Assembly (NCBI GenBank): GCA_026645575.1
Contig: JAPKMW010000042.1
Location: 1 to 64,000, forward strand
DNA length: 64,000 nt
Reading direction: 5' to 3'
Origin: Caldilineaceae bacterium
Lineage (GTDB): Bacteria; Chloroflexota; Anaerolineae; Caldilineales; Caldilineaceae
The translations under genes and the position numbers were made by a program. The notes beneath the pieces were generated by a model. That model made no database searches. It saw only the letters and a list, made by a program, of their open reading frames with translations, and was not told the origin of the DNA. This document shows, in pieces, positions 51,859-60,744 of this stretch (within the stretch, counting starts at the first letter, position 1; each line of letters begins with the position of its first letter).

Positions 51859-52068
51859 GGCTGTTTCCTTCTGGCTCTTGTCGATGGTTAGTGGATCGAT
51901 CATAGTGGGAAGTGGGAAAATCTGCAAATGAGCGGAAACTTTACAACCGTAGTAACGCTTCAAATCGAGGAGCCTCTTCCAGGAAGGGGGCCGGCGCCTA
52001 CGCCTGAGCAGTGACCAACCGTAGAGCAAGTTACGGCGCAGGCGAGCAAATGCGCTATACTACTTTGT

Positions 52069-53124
52069 ATGAGTACCAATGCCTTGCTCCAACTCACGCC
52101 CAATGGCCTCTATTGTGGTGTGGGCAATTTCTATGTTGATCCCTGGCAACCGGTGGAGCGCGCCGTCATCACCCATGCCCATTCTGACCATGCCCGCTAT
52201 GGCTGTGGTCGTTATCTGGCCGCTGCACCGGGCGAACAGGTGGCGCGCACCCGTTTGGGGCTGGAGGCCAAAATTCAGACCTTGCCCTATGGTCAATCCT
52301 ATAACATCAACGGCGTCACCCTCTCCTTTCACCCGGCCGGTCATATTTTAGGGTCAGCCCAGGTGCGTCTGGAATACCAGGGCGAAATCTGGGTGGTCTC
52401 CGGCGACTATAAGTTGGAAGCGGACAACACTTGTGCGCCCTTTGAACCGGTACGCTGCCACACGTTTATCACCGAAGCGACCTTTGGCCTGCCGATCTAC
52501 CACTGGCCGGCGCCCGCCAAAGTCTTTACCGAAATCAACGAGTGGTGGCGCCAGAATGCCGCCGAGGGGCGTCCCAGCATTCTGTATGCGTATGCGTTGG
52601 GCAAGGCGCAACGGCTGCTGTCCGGCGTCGATCCCACCATCGGCCCGATCTTCACCCACGGCGCAGTCGAACGGCTCAACGGGGCTTACCGTGCTAGCGG
52701 GGTTGACTTGCCGAAAACAACCTATGCGCTGGCTGCCAACAAGAGCGCGTTTGCCGGTGCGTTGATTATCGCGCCGACTTCGGTGCGGGGGACAAGCTGG
52801 CTCAACCGCTTTGGCAACTTTTCGTCCGGCTATGTCTCTGGCTGGATGCGGATTCGGGGTGCTCGCCGTCAACGAGCGGTGGATCGCGGCTTTGTCCTCT
52901 CGGATCATGTGGATTGGGATGGACTGTTGCGCACGATCAAGGCAACCGGAGCCGAACGGATTGGGGTCACACATGGCTATATCCCTGTTGTGGTGCGCTA
53001 TCTGCGCGAACAGGGGATGGACGCTTATGCTATCGAAACCCGCTTTAGTGAAGAGGTTGATGATAGTGCGGAAGCGCCTGAGGAAGAGTCGGCTACCTTC
53101 CCGGAAGAGGGCAGCGGTCAGTAG
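52069..53124 (+). CDS. Ligase-associated DNA exonuclease (metallo-beta-lactamase fold)
   Basis: 351 residues. ITHAHSDHARYG is the HxHxDH metal motif (about residues 36-47). FHPAGHILGSAQVRLE and VVSGDYKLEADNTC are the further metal-site motifs of the SNM1/CPSF-like nucleases, and FITEATFGLPIYHWP follows. It belongs to the exonuclease of the Lhr/ligase/exonuclease/phosphoesterase set, with the ligase next. The last residues (ATFPEEGSGQ) are encoded by the left arm of a perfect palindrome, so the natural C-terminus seems to have been replaced. Confidence 0.9.
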   Translation: MSTNALLQLTPNGLYCGVGNFYVDPWQPVERAVITHAHSDHARYGCGRYLAAAPGEQVARTRLGLEAKIQTLPYGQSYNINGVTLSFHPAGHILGSAQVRLEYQGEIWVVSGDYKLEADNTCAPFEPVRCHTFITEATFGLPIYHWPAPAKVFTEINEWWRQNAAEGRPSILYAYALGKAQRLLSGVDPTIGPIFTHGAVERLNGAYRASGVDLPKTTYALAANKSAFAGALIIAPTSVRGTSWLNRFGNFSSGYVSGWMRIRGARRQRAVDRGFVLSDHVDWDGLLRTIKATGAERIGVTHGYIPVVVRYLREQGMDAYAIETRFSEEVDDSAEAPEEESATFPEEGSGQ

Positions 53125-53171
53125 GGCAAAGTGGGCGCTGAGGTTCAGCCGCTGCCCTCTTCCGGGAAGGT
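53095..53171. repeat. Perfect 23-bp inverted repeat at the exonuclease/ligase junction
   Basis: The left arm at 53095-53117 (ACCTTCCCGGAAGAGGGCAG and on) is exactly inverted at 53149-53171 with a 31-nt loop. It overlaps the last codons and stop of the exonuclease gene and precedes the GTG start of the ligase at 53212. Confidence 0.85.
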
Positions 53172-53211
53172 GGTGGGCGGTCTGTTTGTTGACGAACAAC
53201 CAGGAGTTATT

Positions 53212-54810
53212 GTGCGTGCTTTTGCCGAGTTGTATGCTGCACTGGACGAAACGAATAAGACCAACGTCAAGTTGGCGCTGTTGAAGGACTATTTCAACAC
53301 GGCGCCAGCCGCCGATGCCGCCTGGGTGCTTTATTTTCTGATTGGCCGGCGACCCCGGCGCGCGATCAGTGGGCGGCGGCTGGCGGAATGGGCGGCGGCA
53401 GAGGCAGGGCTACCCGATTGGCTCTTTGGCGAATCGTATGACGCCGTGGGGGACATTGCGGAGACGATCACCCTGCTCCTACCGGAAACTGAGATTGAAA
53501 GCGACCTACCGTTGCACCGGTGGGTGGAAGAACGCCTTTTCCCGTTGCAGGATCTGCCCGAAGCAGAACAGCGCACTGCCGTCGTACAAGCGTGGCGCGA
53601 GTTGAGCCGGCTCCAGCGCTTTATTTGGAACAAGCTGATCACCGGCGGTTTTCGGGTGGGTGTCTCGCAACAACTGGTGGCGCGAGCATTGGCCGAAACC
53701 AGCGGGATGGATGTCGCCGCCATCGCCCACCGTCTCATGGGCCAGTGGGAACCGACCGCCGACTTTTATACTGAATTGCTTCATACGGAAAGCGCCGCCG
53801 CCAATCGCAGTCGCCCCTATCCTTTCTTTCTGGCCTATGCCCTCGAAGGCGACCCGGCGGAGACGTTGGGCGATTTGGCCGCTTGGCAGGTTGAGTGGAA
53901 ATGGGATGGGATTCGCGCCCAGTTGATTCGACGCAGCGGCGAAATTTACCTCTGGTCGCGTGGCGAAGAGTTGGTCACAGACCGCTATCCTGAAGTCGTT
54001 GCTGCTGCCGCAAACTTGCCCGATGGCGTTGTGCTGGATGGGGAACTGTTGCCGTGGCATGGCGGCTCTGTGCTGCCCTTTACTGAACTCCAAAAGCGCA
54101 TTGGGCGCAAGACGTTGAGCAAAAAATTACTGGCTGAAGTGCCGGTGATCCTGCTCTGTTACGATTTGCTTGAATCCAACGGCGAAGATTGGCGCGACCA
54201 ACCACTATCGGCGCGGCGCGCTCAACTGGCTCAGGTCATTCAACAAGCCAACGATGAAACGCTGCGGCTATCAGAACTTGTACAAGCAACTTCCTGGCCG
54301 GAATTGATGGAACGGCGCACCGAAAGTCGCAACCGCATGGTGGAGGGCTTTATGCTCAAGCGGCTCGACTCGCCCTACCGGGTGGGCCGCCAGCGGGGCG
54401 ACTGGTGGAAGTGGAAGATCGAACCCTACACCGTGGACGCCGTGCTGATCAACGCCCAACGTGGCTCCGGCAAACGGGCCAGCCTCTACACCGATTATAC
54501 CTTTGGCGTCTGGGATGATGAGGGCAATCTGGTGCCCTTTGCCAAAGCCTACTCCGGTCTGACTGATGCTGAAATCCGTCAAGTGGATCGCTTTGTGCGC
54601 GCCAACACCCGTGAAAAATTTGGCCCCGTGCGCAGCGTCACGCCGGAATTGGTTTTTGAACTGGCCTTTGAGGCGATTCAACGCTCCAACCGCCACAAAT
54701 CGGGTATTGCCGTGCGCTTTCCCAGAATCTTGCGCTGGCGGCATGATAAAAAGATTGAAGAGGCGGATACGCTGGCAAGGGTTCGGGCCATGTTGCCAGA
54801 GCAAGAATAG
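53212..54810 (+). CDS. ATP-dependent DNA ligase (ligase-associated repair set)
   Basis: 532 residues from GTG 53212, chosen because CAGGAG lies five bases before it and the product then begins with the family-typical VRAFAELYAALDETNKTNVK; the longer frame runs through a palindrome. Nucleotidyltransferase motif I has Lys230 in WKWDGIRAQLI. Further motifs are LDGELLPW, EGFMLKR and WWKWKIEP (motif V). An OB-fold C-terminus follows. It closes nicks using ATP, in contrast to the NAD-dependent replicative LigA. It pairs with the exonuclease just upstream; helicase and PdeM lie further on. Confidence 0.93.
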   Translation: MRAFAELYAALDETNKTNVKLALLKDYFNTAPAADAAWVLYFLIGRRPRRAISGRRLAEWAAAEAGLPDWLFGESYDAVGDIAETITLLLPETEIESDLPLHRWVEERLFPLQDLPEAEQRTAVVQAWRELSRLQRFIWNKLITGGFRVGVSQQLVARALAETSGMDVAAIAHRLMGQWEPTADFYTELLHTESAAANRSRPYPFFLAYALEGDPAETLGDLAAWQVEWKWDGIRAQLIRRSGEIYLWSRGEELVTDRYPEVVAAAANLPDGVVLDGELLPWHGGSVLPFTELQKRIGRKTLSKKLLAEVPVILLCYDLLESNGEDWRDQPLSARRAQLAQVIQQANDETLRLSELVQATSWPELMERRTESRNRMVEGFMLKRLDSPYRVGRQRGDWWKWKIEPYTVDAVLINAQRGSGKRASLYTDYTFGVWDDEGNLVPFAKAYSGLTDAEIRQVDRFVRANTREKFGPVRSVTPELVFELAFEAIQRSNRHKSGIAVRFPRILRWRHDKKIEEADTLARVRAMLPEQE

Positions 54811-54855
54811 CAGTTCGGTAGCGTAGGGCAGGAACGGGCCATTCTCATTTGGCGA

Positions 54856-55236
54856 TTACTTTCGTGGCGGCTCGAATAGTTCGATGGCGTTGCCTGCCGG
54901 GTCATCAAGCAGAATCTGCTTGCCACCATTGCCGCTAACAATGTCGTTACGGAAGTGAACCTTGGCCTGACGTAGCCTTTGGACTTCGCTTGCAAGGTCG
55001 GCGACTTCGAGTTGGATGCGATTCCAACCGCCCGGCGCCGGCTGACTGCCATCCGGCATTGCTTGCCCCGCGCCGCCAGCCCCCGGTGCGTTTAGCAGCA
55101 GACGCAGGTTGCCGCGTGAGAGACTGGCGAAACCAGGGGCAGGACGCAGATCAAGGTGGAAACCCAAGAGTTTGGTATAAAACTCAACCGCCGCATCAAC
55201 ATCAGTAACAATATAGCGAACGCTTACGGTAGTCAT
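54856..55236 (-). CDS. VOC/glyoxalase-family protein
   Basis: 126 residues. One VOC module pair: VRYIVTDVDAAVEFYTKLLG and LRLLLNAPGAGG, then NRIQLEVADLASEVQRLRQA and ILLDDPAGNAIELFEP. The terminal ELFEP carries the usual metal-binding Glu. Substrate unknown. It interrupts the repair set on the opposite strand. Confidence 0.85.
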   Translation of the reverse strand: MTTVSVRYIVTDVDAAVEFYTKLLGFHLDLRPAPGFASLSRGNLRLLLNAPGAGGAGQAMPDGSQPAPGGWNRIQLEVADLASEVQRLRQAKVHFRNDIVSGNGGKQILLDDPAGNAIELFEPPRK

Positions 55237-55279
55237 TTTTGTCTCCTCTCCAAAGTGTCGCCATCACGACCTCGCCCAA

Positions 55280-55885
55280 TCAGTGCTCACCCTCCGCCGT
55301 TGCTTCCAGCGCTTTCACATCTTCCAGATCCTGCCACCGACCGGCGGCGCGTTTGGCTTTGATCAGATCGGTACGGGAGACTGTGTAAAAGGTCTGGCCC
55401 TGATAAGATTGTGGGACACGATTGGCCCACGCTTCCGTCCATGCCAAGCCAGGCACGTTGACGAGAACATCGGTCTTTACCGGCAGGTCATCAAACTCGA
55501 CGATCGTAACAAAGGTGGGGTTCATCTCTTTGACAATTTGTGCCATCGCCGAGCCGAGTTCAACCAGCGCGGTTAGCGTGGCATCAATATTACCAGGTGT
55601 ATTTTCGACAAAAATGTCAACATCATAGGTAAAGCGCGGCACCCCAAAGATGTTGGCAGCAAAACCGCCAATCACCAGATAGCGCACGCCATGCCGTTCT
55701 AAAGCGGCAAAGAGGTTGGTTGCATTGCTCACCATATTGGTTGTCTTCCACTGGGGGTTGAAATGACCGGCAAAGGTCGCCATTTCTTCCAACTGCTGCA
55801 AGCGTGCCTCGGCGGTGGGATGCCAGCGGACAAAGTGGCGGGCCTTGCTTTCAATGGTTTCGTGCGGTTTGGGTATTGCTGACAT
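55280..55885 (-). CDS. Nucleotidyltransferase-fold protein (DUF6036/AbiEii-like)
   Basis: 201 residues. After a 50-residue helical lead comes LVIGGFAANIFGVPRFTYDV then DIFVE, i.e. the GG and DxD motifs of the minimal nucleotidyltransferase fold. The third Asp lies in LPVKTDVLVNV, and a helical tail follows (TDLIKAKRAAGRWQDLEDVK). Similar proteins act as toxins or in toxin-antitoxin pairs. No HEPN or antitoxin partner is adjacent, so its role is open. Confidence 0.75.
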   Translation of the reverse strand: MSAIPKPHETIESKARHFVRWHPTAEARLQQLEEMATFAGHFNPQWKTTNMVSNATNLFAALERHGVRYLVIGGFAANIFGVPRFTYDVDIFVENTPGNIDATLTALVELGSAMAQIVKEMNPTFVTIVEFDDLPVKTDVLVNVPGLAWTEAWANRVPQSYQGQTFYTVSRTDLIKAKRAAGRWQDLEDVKALEATAEGEH

Positions 55886-55987
55886 TGCGCACCTCCCTTC
55901 AACAGCTTTGATCCAGCCCGTGATTGCCGATTCACCCTTCCTTGTGGTACCATTATACCACAGTTATTGATAGGGTGGACAACCAGC

Positions 55988-58483
55988 TTGAAACACGAAA
56001 TTAACGCACTTTTTGACGCTACCGTCGCCCAATGGTTTGCCCGGCAAGGGTGGGCGCCTTTCCCTTTTCAATGCGAAGTTTGGCAAGCCTATGCCAACGG
56101 CGAAAGCGGCCTGATCCACTCCCCCACCGGCACCGGCAAAACCTACGCTGCCTGGCTGGGGCCGGTGATGGCCTGGCTGGCTGACCATCCGCCGCCCTAC
56201 CCACAGACTAAACGCACCCAGGCCCCACCATTACAAGTGCTTTGGATCACCCCATTACGCGCCCTGGCCGCCGATACTGCCGAAGCATTAACTGCGCCGC
56301 TCCGTGATTTGGGGTTGCCGTGGACGGTCGAGACCCGCACCGGCGACACAGCGACCAGTGTCCGCAACCGGCAACGGGATCGCTTGCCGACGGCGCTCAT
56401 TACAACGCCGGAAAGTTTGTCGCTCCTGCTGGCGCGGCCCAACGCTGAAGAACTCTTTGCCAGCTTGCAAGCGGTTATTGTCGATGAATGGCACGAACTC
56501 ATGGCGACGAAGCGGGGCGTGCAGACCGAACTGGGTCTGGCCCGTCTACGTCGCTGGCGACCAGGGTTGCGCCTGTGGGGGCTTTCGGCGACGATGGGGA
56601 ATCTGGAGACCGCCCTGCGCACACTCCTCGGCAACGCTGACTATGAAACGGGTGGAATTCCTACGGGTCGGCTGGTTCGTGGCGACATGAGCAAAACGAT
56701 CCAATTTACTTCGGTCATTCCAACCCAGATCGAACGCTTTCCGTGGGCCGGTCATCTGGGGTTGAGCCTGTTGCCTCGTGTGGTGGAGATCATTGCCGCT
56801 AATCGCACGACCTTGATTTTTACCAACACCCGCAACCAAACCGAACGTTGGTATCAAGAACTGCTCGACGCCAAACCGGAGTGGGCGGGGGAGATTGCGC
56901 TGCACCACAGTTCCCTCGACGCCGCCACCCGCAGTTGGGTAGAGACTGAGTTGCGTACGGGCCGGTTGCGCGCGGTCGTCTGTACCTCTAGTTTGGATTT
57001 GGGGGTGGATTTTCCCACGGTGGATGCAGTGTTGCAGGTGGGCAGTCCGAAAGGTGTGGCGCGCCTCATGCAGCGGGCGGGGCGCAGCGGTCATCAACCC
57101 GGCGTGCCCAGCCGCGTGGTCTGCGTGCCGACCCATGTGCTGGAATTGTTGGAAGTTTCGGCGGCGCGCATGGCAATGGCGGCTGGGCAGATTGAAGCGC
57201 GTCCGCCGGTCGAAAAGCCGTTGGATGTGTTGGTGCAACATCTGGTGACCATTGGCTTGGGGGGTGGCTTTACGGCGGAGGAGCTTTACCGGGAAGTGCG
57301 CACCGCCTATGCCTACCGCAGCCTGACGCCGGTCGAATGGCAGTGGGCGCTCGACTTTGTCACCTCTGGTGGCAACGCGCTCAAAAGCTATGCCCAGTAT
57401 AACCGCGTGGTGCAGCAGGATGACCGCTATGTGGTGCTGGACAAACAGATCGCCCAGACCCACCGCATGTCCATCGGCACGATTGTGAGCGATGCCATGT
57501 TGCAAGTGCAATATCTACGGGGCGGCAAGATCGGTCAGCTTGAAGAGTCCTTTGCTTCCCGTTTGAAACCGGGGGATCGTTTTACCCTGGCCGGTCATGT
57601 GCTGGAATTTGTCCGGCTGCATGACATGAAGGTGTGGGTGCGCAAAGCAACCGGCACCAAAGGCATCATTCCCCGTTGGGCCGGCGGCTCCTTGCCCCTA
57701 TCCGATGCGTTGACTGAGGCCATGCGCACCCGTCTGGCCGAAGCGCGAGAGGGTATTTATCATGATCAAGAAATGAGCGCCCTGGCTCCACTCTTTGCTG
57801 TGCAAAAGCGTTGGTCGGCCATCCCAGTGCGCGACGAGTTGTTGGTCGAAAGCACCAAGACGCGCGACGGTCATCATCTCTTTTTCTACCCTTTTGCGGG
57901 TCGGCTGGTGCATGAAGGGTTGGCGGCGTTGCTGGCCTATCGTCTTGCGCAGCGACAGCCGATCACTTTTACGCTGGCGGCCAACGATTATGGCTTTGAG
58001 CTACTCTCCGCTGACCCGGTTCCGCTGGACCCAGCACAGGCCCAAGCCCTCTTTACGACTGACCACCTGCTGGCCGACATCTTACAGAGCCTCAACGCCG
58101 CGGAGATGGCAAAGCGCCAGTTTCGTGAAATTGCGCGCGTGGCCGGTTTAGTCATCCAACGCTTCCCCGGTGGACAAAAAACAACCAAACAATTGCAAGC
58201 ATCCAGCAGTCTGGTCTACGAGGTCTTGCAGGATTATGACCGTGACAATCTGCTCCTGGCCCAGGCGCAAAGCGAAGTGCTGCAACGCCAACTGGAAGCC
58301 AGCCGGTTGCAGGAAGCGCTGGACCGGATTGCCCAAAGCCGGATTACCCTCTCCCACCCGCCCCGCCCGACGCCCTTTGCTTTTCCGTTGCTGGTCGAGC
58401 GCATGCGCCATACGGTCACGTCCGAAACGCTGGAGGATCGGATTCGTAAATTGCAATTGCGTTATGAAAAGTGGGCAGGATGA
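55988..58483 (+). CDS. Ligase-associated DEXH-box helicase (Lhr-like)
   Basis: About 831 residues from TTG 55988, with AGGGTGG nine bases before; TTG 55967 is an alternative. The first helicase lobe has SPTGTGKTYAAWLGPVMAWL (motif I), WITPLRALAADTAEA (Ia), TTPESLSLLL and VIVDEWHEL (motif II, DEWH). The second lobe has LDLGVDFPTVDAVLQVGSPK (V) and QRAGRSGHQPG (VI). A winged helix and the Lhr core domain follow. It works with the ligase, exonuclease and PdeM in a predicted bacterial repair pathway. The stop is followed within 100 bp by the methyltransferase gene. Confidence 0.93.
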   Translation: MKHEINALFDATVAQWFARQGWAPFPFQCEVWQAYANGESGLIHSPTGTGKTYAAWLGPVMAWLADHPPPYPQTKRTQAPPLQVLWITPLRALAADTAEALTAPLRDLGLPWTVETRTGDTATSVRNRQRDRLPTALITTPESLSLLLARPNAEELFASLQAVIVDEWHELMATKRGVQTELGLARLRRWRPGLRLWGLSATMGNLETALRTLLGNADYETGGIPTGRLVRGDMSKTIQFTSVIPTQIERFPWAGHLGLSLLPRVVEIIAANRTTLIFTNTRNQTERWYQELLDAKPEWAGEIALHHSSLDAATRSWVETELRTGRLRAVVCTSSLDLGVDFPTVDAVLQVGSPKGVARLMQRAGRSGHQPGVPSRVVCVPTHVLELLEVSAARMAMAAGQIEARPPVEKPLDVLVQHLVTIGLGGGFTAEELYREVRTAYAYRSLTPVEWQWALDFVTSGGNALKSYAQYNRVVQQDDRYVVLDKQIAQTHRMSIGTIVSDAMLQVQYLRGGKIGQLEESFASRLKPGDRFTLAGHVLEFVRLHDMKVWVRKATGTKGIIPRWAGGSLPLSDALTEAMRTRLAEAREGIYHDQEMSALAPLFAVQKRWSAIPVRDELLVESTKTRDGHHLFFYPFAGRLVHEGLAALLAYRLAQRQPITFTLAANDYGFELLSADPVPLDPAQAQALFTTDHLLADILQSLNAAEMAKRQFREIARVAGLVIQRFPGGQKTTKQLQASSSLVYEVLQDYDRDNLLLAQAQSEVLQRQLEASRLQEALDRIAQSRITLSHPPRPTPFAFPLLVERMRHTVTSETLEDRIRKLQLRYEKWAG

Positions 58484-58580
58484 GCAGTTTGGCTTCTCTG
58501 CCAGGTCGGCGCTTGCATTTGGTCCTAGAACGGATGTGTTGTATGATAGCGCTATTCTTTCTCTAAGCCAGGAGCGCCGC

Positions 58581-59915
58581 TTGAATCAACTCACGTTACC
58601 ACTAGAGCTTGTAACCGCAAAAGAAGCAAATTACAAAGATCGCGCTATCAACCGGCTAACCAATCAAGACAAAGCGTTTCATGACTGGTATCGTTTTGTT
58701 TTGTCTTACCCCGCGCATTTGGTGAGAGACTATATTCAAGATTTCGGCTTGGATGGCAACAGTACATTACTTGACCCCTTCTGCGGGACAGGCACCACTA
58801 TTGTTGAGGCCAAACGCAATCGTATTGCCGGCATTGGGATTGAAGCAAATCCCTTTGCCCACTTTGCCGGCTCTGTTAAATTGCAATGGAATCTTGATCC
58901 TGATGGGCTGCGCAAGTTTGCTCATAACATAGCCGAACAAGCTCGATCTCAGTTGATGCAGCAAGGGATTGATGATCAGGTAAAATTTCGTGGCAATATG
59001 GACGCGCTACCCTTACTAACCCTGCCGGTGGAAGCAGAAAAATTGTTGATTAAGGACTCGATCAGTGTGCTGCCGCTTCACAAAATTCTTGTACTGCGTA
59101 ACTGTTTAAACCAATATCAGGGTTCTGCCTTTTATGCTCATGCGCGCCTGGCTCTCGCCAAAACCATTGTATTTTGTGCCAGCAATGTTCGCTTTGGCCC
59201 AGAGATTAGCATCGGCAAAGCAAAAATTGATGTTGCGGTACTTGCACCCTGGTTGGCCGAAATTGAACAGATGGCAAAAGATTTGAAGACGGTCGCTGGA
59301 CAATCCTTTCCCCCTGCTCTCATTCATCATGCGGATGCGCGTCAGCTTTCTACGTTAATTCCCCCCCGCTCTGTCGATGCGGTCATTACGTCGCCGCCCT
59401 ATCCCAATGAGAAGGATTACACCCGAACCACGCGCCTTGAATCGATTATTTTAGAATTTGTGAACAATAACGCTGAACTGCGCATCTTCAAAAAAGGTTT
59501 GTTGCGCTCCAACACGCGCGGAGTCTATAAAGAGGATACGGATGATCAATGGATTGCGCACCATACAAACATTAATGAATTAGCCGCCCAGATTGAAGCA
59601 CGTCGCATTGCCCTCAACAAAACTTCCGGCTTTGAAAGACTTTATGCCAAAGTCACCAAACTCTACTTTGGCGGCATGGCGCGTCACCTGGCCGAATTGC
59701 GAACCGTGTTGCGACCAGGCGCAAAACTGGCGTACGTTGTTGGCGATCAAGCATCGTATTTACAGATATTAATTCGCACCGGTCAACTTTTGGCTGAAAT
59801 TGCCGAAGATCTTGGCTATCGCGTTGATCGCATCGACCTCTTTAGAACCAGAGCCGCAACGGCAACCAAAACCGAACTGCGCGAGGAAGTTGTCGTCCTC
59901 GAATGGATGGGATAA
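58581..59915 (+). CDS. DNA methyltransferase, probably N4-cytosine (restriction-modification)
   Basis: 444 residues from TTG 58581, chosen because AGGAG lies six bases upstream; a longer open frame overlaps the helicase gene. Motif I is LLDPFCGTGTTIVEAKRNR at about residue 60, and catalytic motif IV is VITSPPYPNEKDYTRTTRLE at about 270. The SPPY form is typical of N4-cytosine or some N6-adenine enzymes. The order (DPFCGTG before SPPY) differs from the common beta class. The stop is one base from the start of the endonuclease gene. It protects host DNA from the partner nuclease. Confidence 0.88.
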   Translation: MNQLTLPLELVTAKEANYKDRAINRLTNQDKAFHDWYRFVLSYPAHLVRDYIQDFGLDGNSTLLDPFCGTGTTIVEAKRNRIAGIGIEANPFAHFAGSVKLQWNLDPDGLRKFAHNIAEQARSQLMQQGIDDQVKFRGNMDALPLLTLPVEAEKLLIKDSISVLPLHKILVLRNCLNQYQGSAFYAHARLALAKTIVFCASNVRFGPEISIGKAKIDVAVLAPWLAEIEQMAKDLKTVAGQSFPPALIHHADARQLSTLIPPRSVDAVITSPPYPNEKDYTRTTRLESIILEFVNNNAELRIFKKGLLRSNTRGVYKEDTDDQWIAHHTNINELAAQIEARRIALNKTSGFERLYAKVTKLYFGGMARHLAELRTVLRPGAKLAYVVGDQASYLQILIRTGQLLAEIAEDLGYRVDRIDLFRTRAATATKTELREEVVVLEWMG

Positions 59916-59916
59916 G

Positions 59917-60720
59917 ATGGGGCGCACACAAAACCGCTACACACAAATCATTGAGAAAATCTTTTTTCGTCATTACCAGACTGGTGCTACCGAAGTCACT
60001 TTTGAGCGTAGCGAAATTAACGAAGTTGCCGCCGAGCTTGGCTTAAAACAAATTAGCAATGTTGGTGATGCGGTATACTCATTCCGCTTTCGTGCCGATT
60101 TACCCCAAAGTATTAAACAAACTGCGCCTGTTGGCCTTGAATGGGTTATCCGTCAAGCCGGTATCAGTCGCTACAAATTTGTTCTGACCAAATTTGTCAA
60201 CATTGTTCCGACCGAAGGATTGGTCGTTACCAAAATTCCGGAAGCAACTCCTGGCGTGATTGCGAAATACGCGTTGGATGATGAACAAGCCCTCTTGGCA
60301 AAACTGCGCTATAACCGGCTCATTGATATTTTTACAGGAATTACCTGTTACTCGTTGCAAAATCATCTACGCACCACTGTTCCCAACTTAGGGCAGGTAG
60401 AGACGGATGAAGTTTACATTGGCATTGATGCTTGTGGCGCTCATTACGTGCTGCCGGTTCAAGCCAAAGGTGGCAGGGATAAGCTGGGTGTCGTACAAAT
60501 TGAGCAGGATGTTGCTATGTGTGAAAGCAAATTCCCGACGCTCATTTGCCGACCCATTGCTGCCCAATTTATGGAAGATAGTGTGATTGCGCTTTTTCAA
60601 TTTGAACAAACCCCAGAAGGTATTGGTATCTTAGCCGAGAAGCATTATAAACTTGTTACTCCCGACCAACTCTCGCCGGAGGAACTGGCACGTTATGTTC
60701 AAAGAACGCTGCAATCGTGA
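59917..60720 (+). CDS. Type II restriction endonuclease candidate
   Basis: 267 residues from ATG 59917, one base after the methyltransferase stop. The middle region ETDEVYIGIDACGAHYVLPV then QAKGGRDK has the look of a PD-(D/E)XK nuclease site in which Asp/Glu precede a V-Q-A-K strand. FFRHYQTGATEVTFERSEI at the N-terminus may bind DNA. The gene pair is a compact type II restriction-modification system. Recognition sequence unknown. Codon use appears somewhat AT-richer than the repair genes around it. Confidence 0.78.
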   Translation: MGRTQNRYTQIIEKIFFRHYQTGATEVTFERSEINEVAAELGLKQISNVGDAVYSFRFRADLPQSIKQTAPVGLEWVIRQAGISRYKFVLTKFVNIVPTEGLVVTKIPEATPGVIAKYALDDEQALLAKLRYNRLIDIFTGITCYSLQNHLRTTVPNLGQVETDEVYIGIDACGAHYVLPVQAKGGRDKLGVVQIEQDVAMCESKFPTLICRPIAAQFMEDSVIALFQFEQTPEGIGILAEKHYKLVTPDQLSPEELARYVQRTLQS

Positions 60721-60744
60721 CAATCAGGCATTACAAACGTATTT

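Noticed and set aside
52354..53199. 281-codon open frame on the minus strand
   Set aside because: Antisense to the exonuclease gene, whose metal motifs are intact.
56546..57511. 321-codon open frame on the minus strand
   Set aside because: Antisense to helicase motifs V and VI of the Lhr-like gene; His/Gln/Arg-rich shadow.
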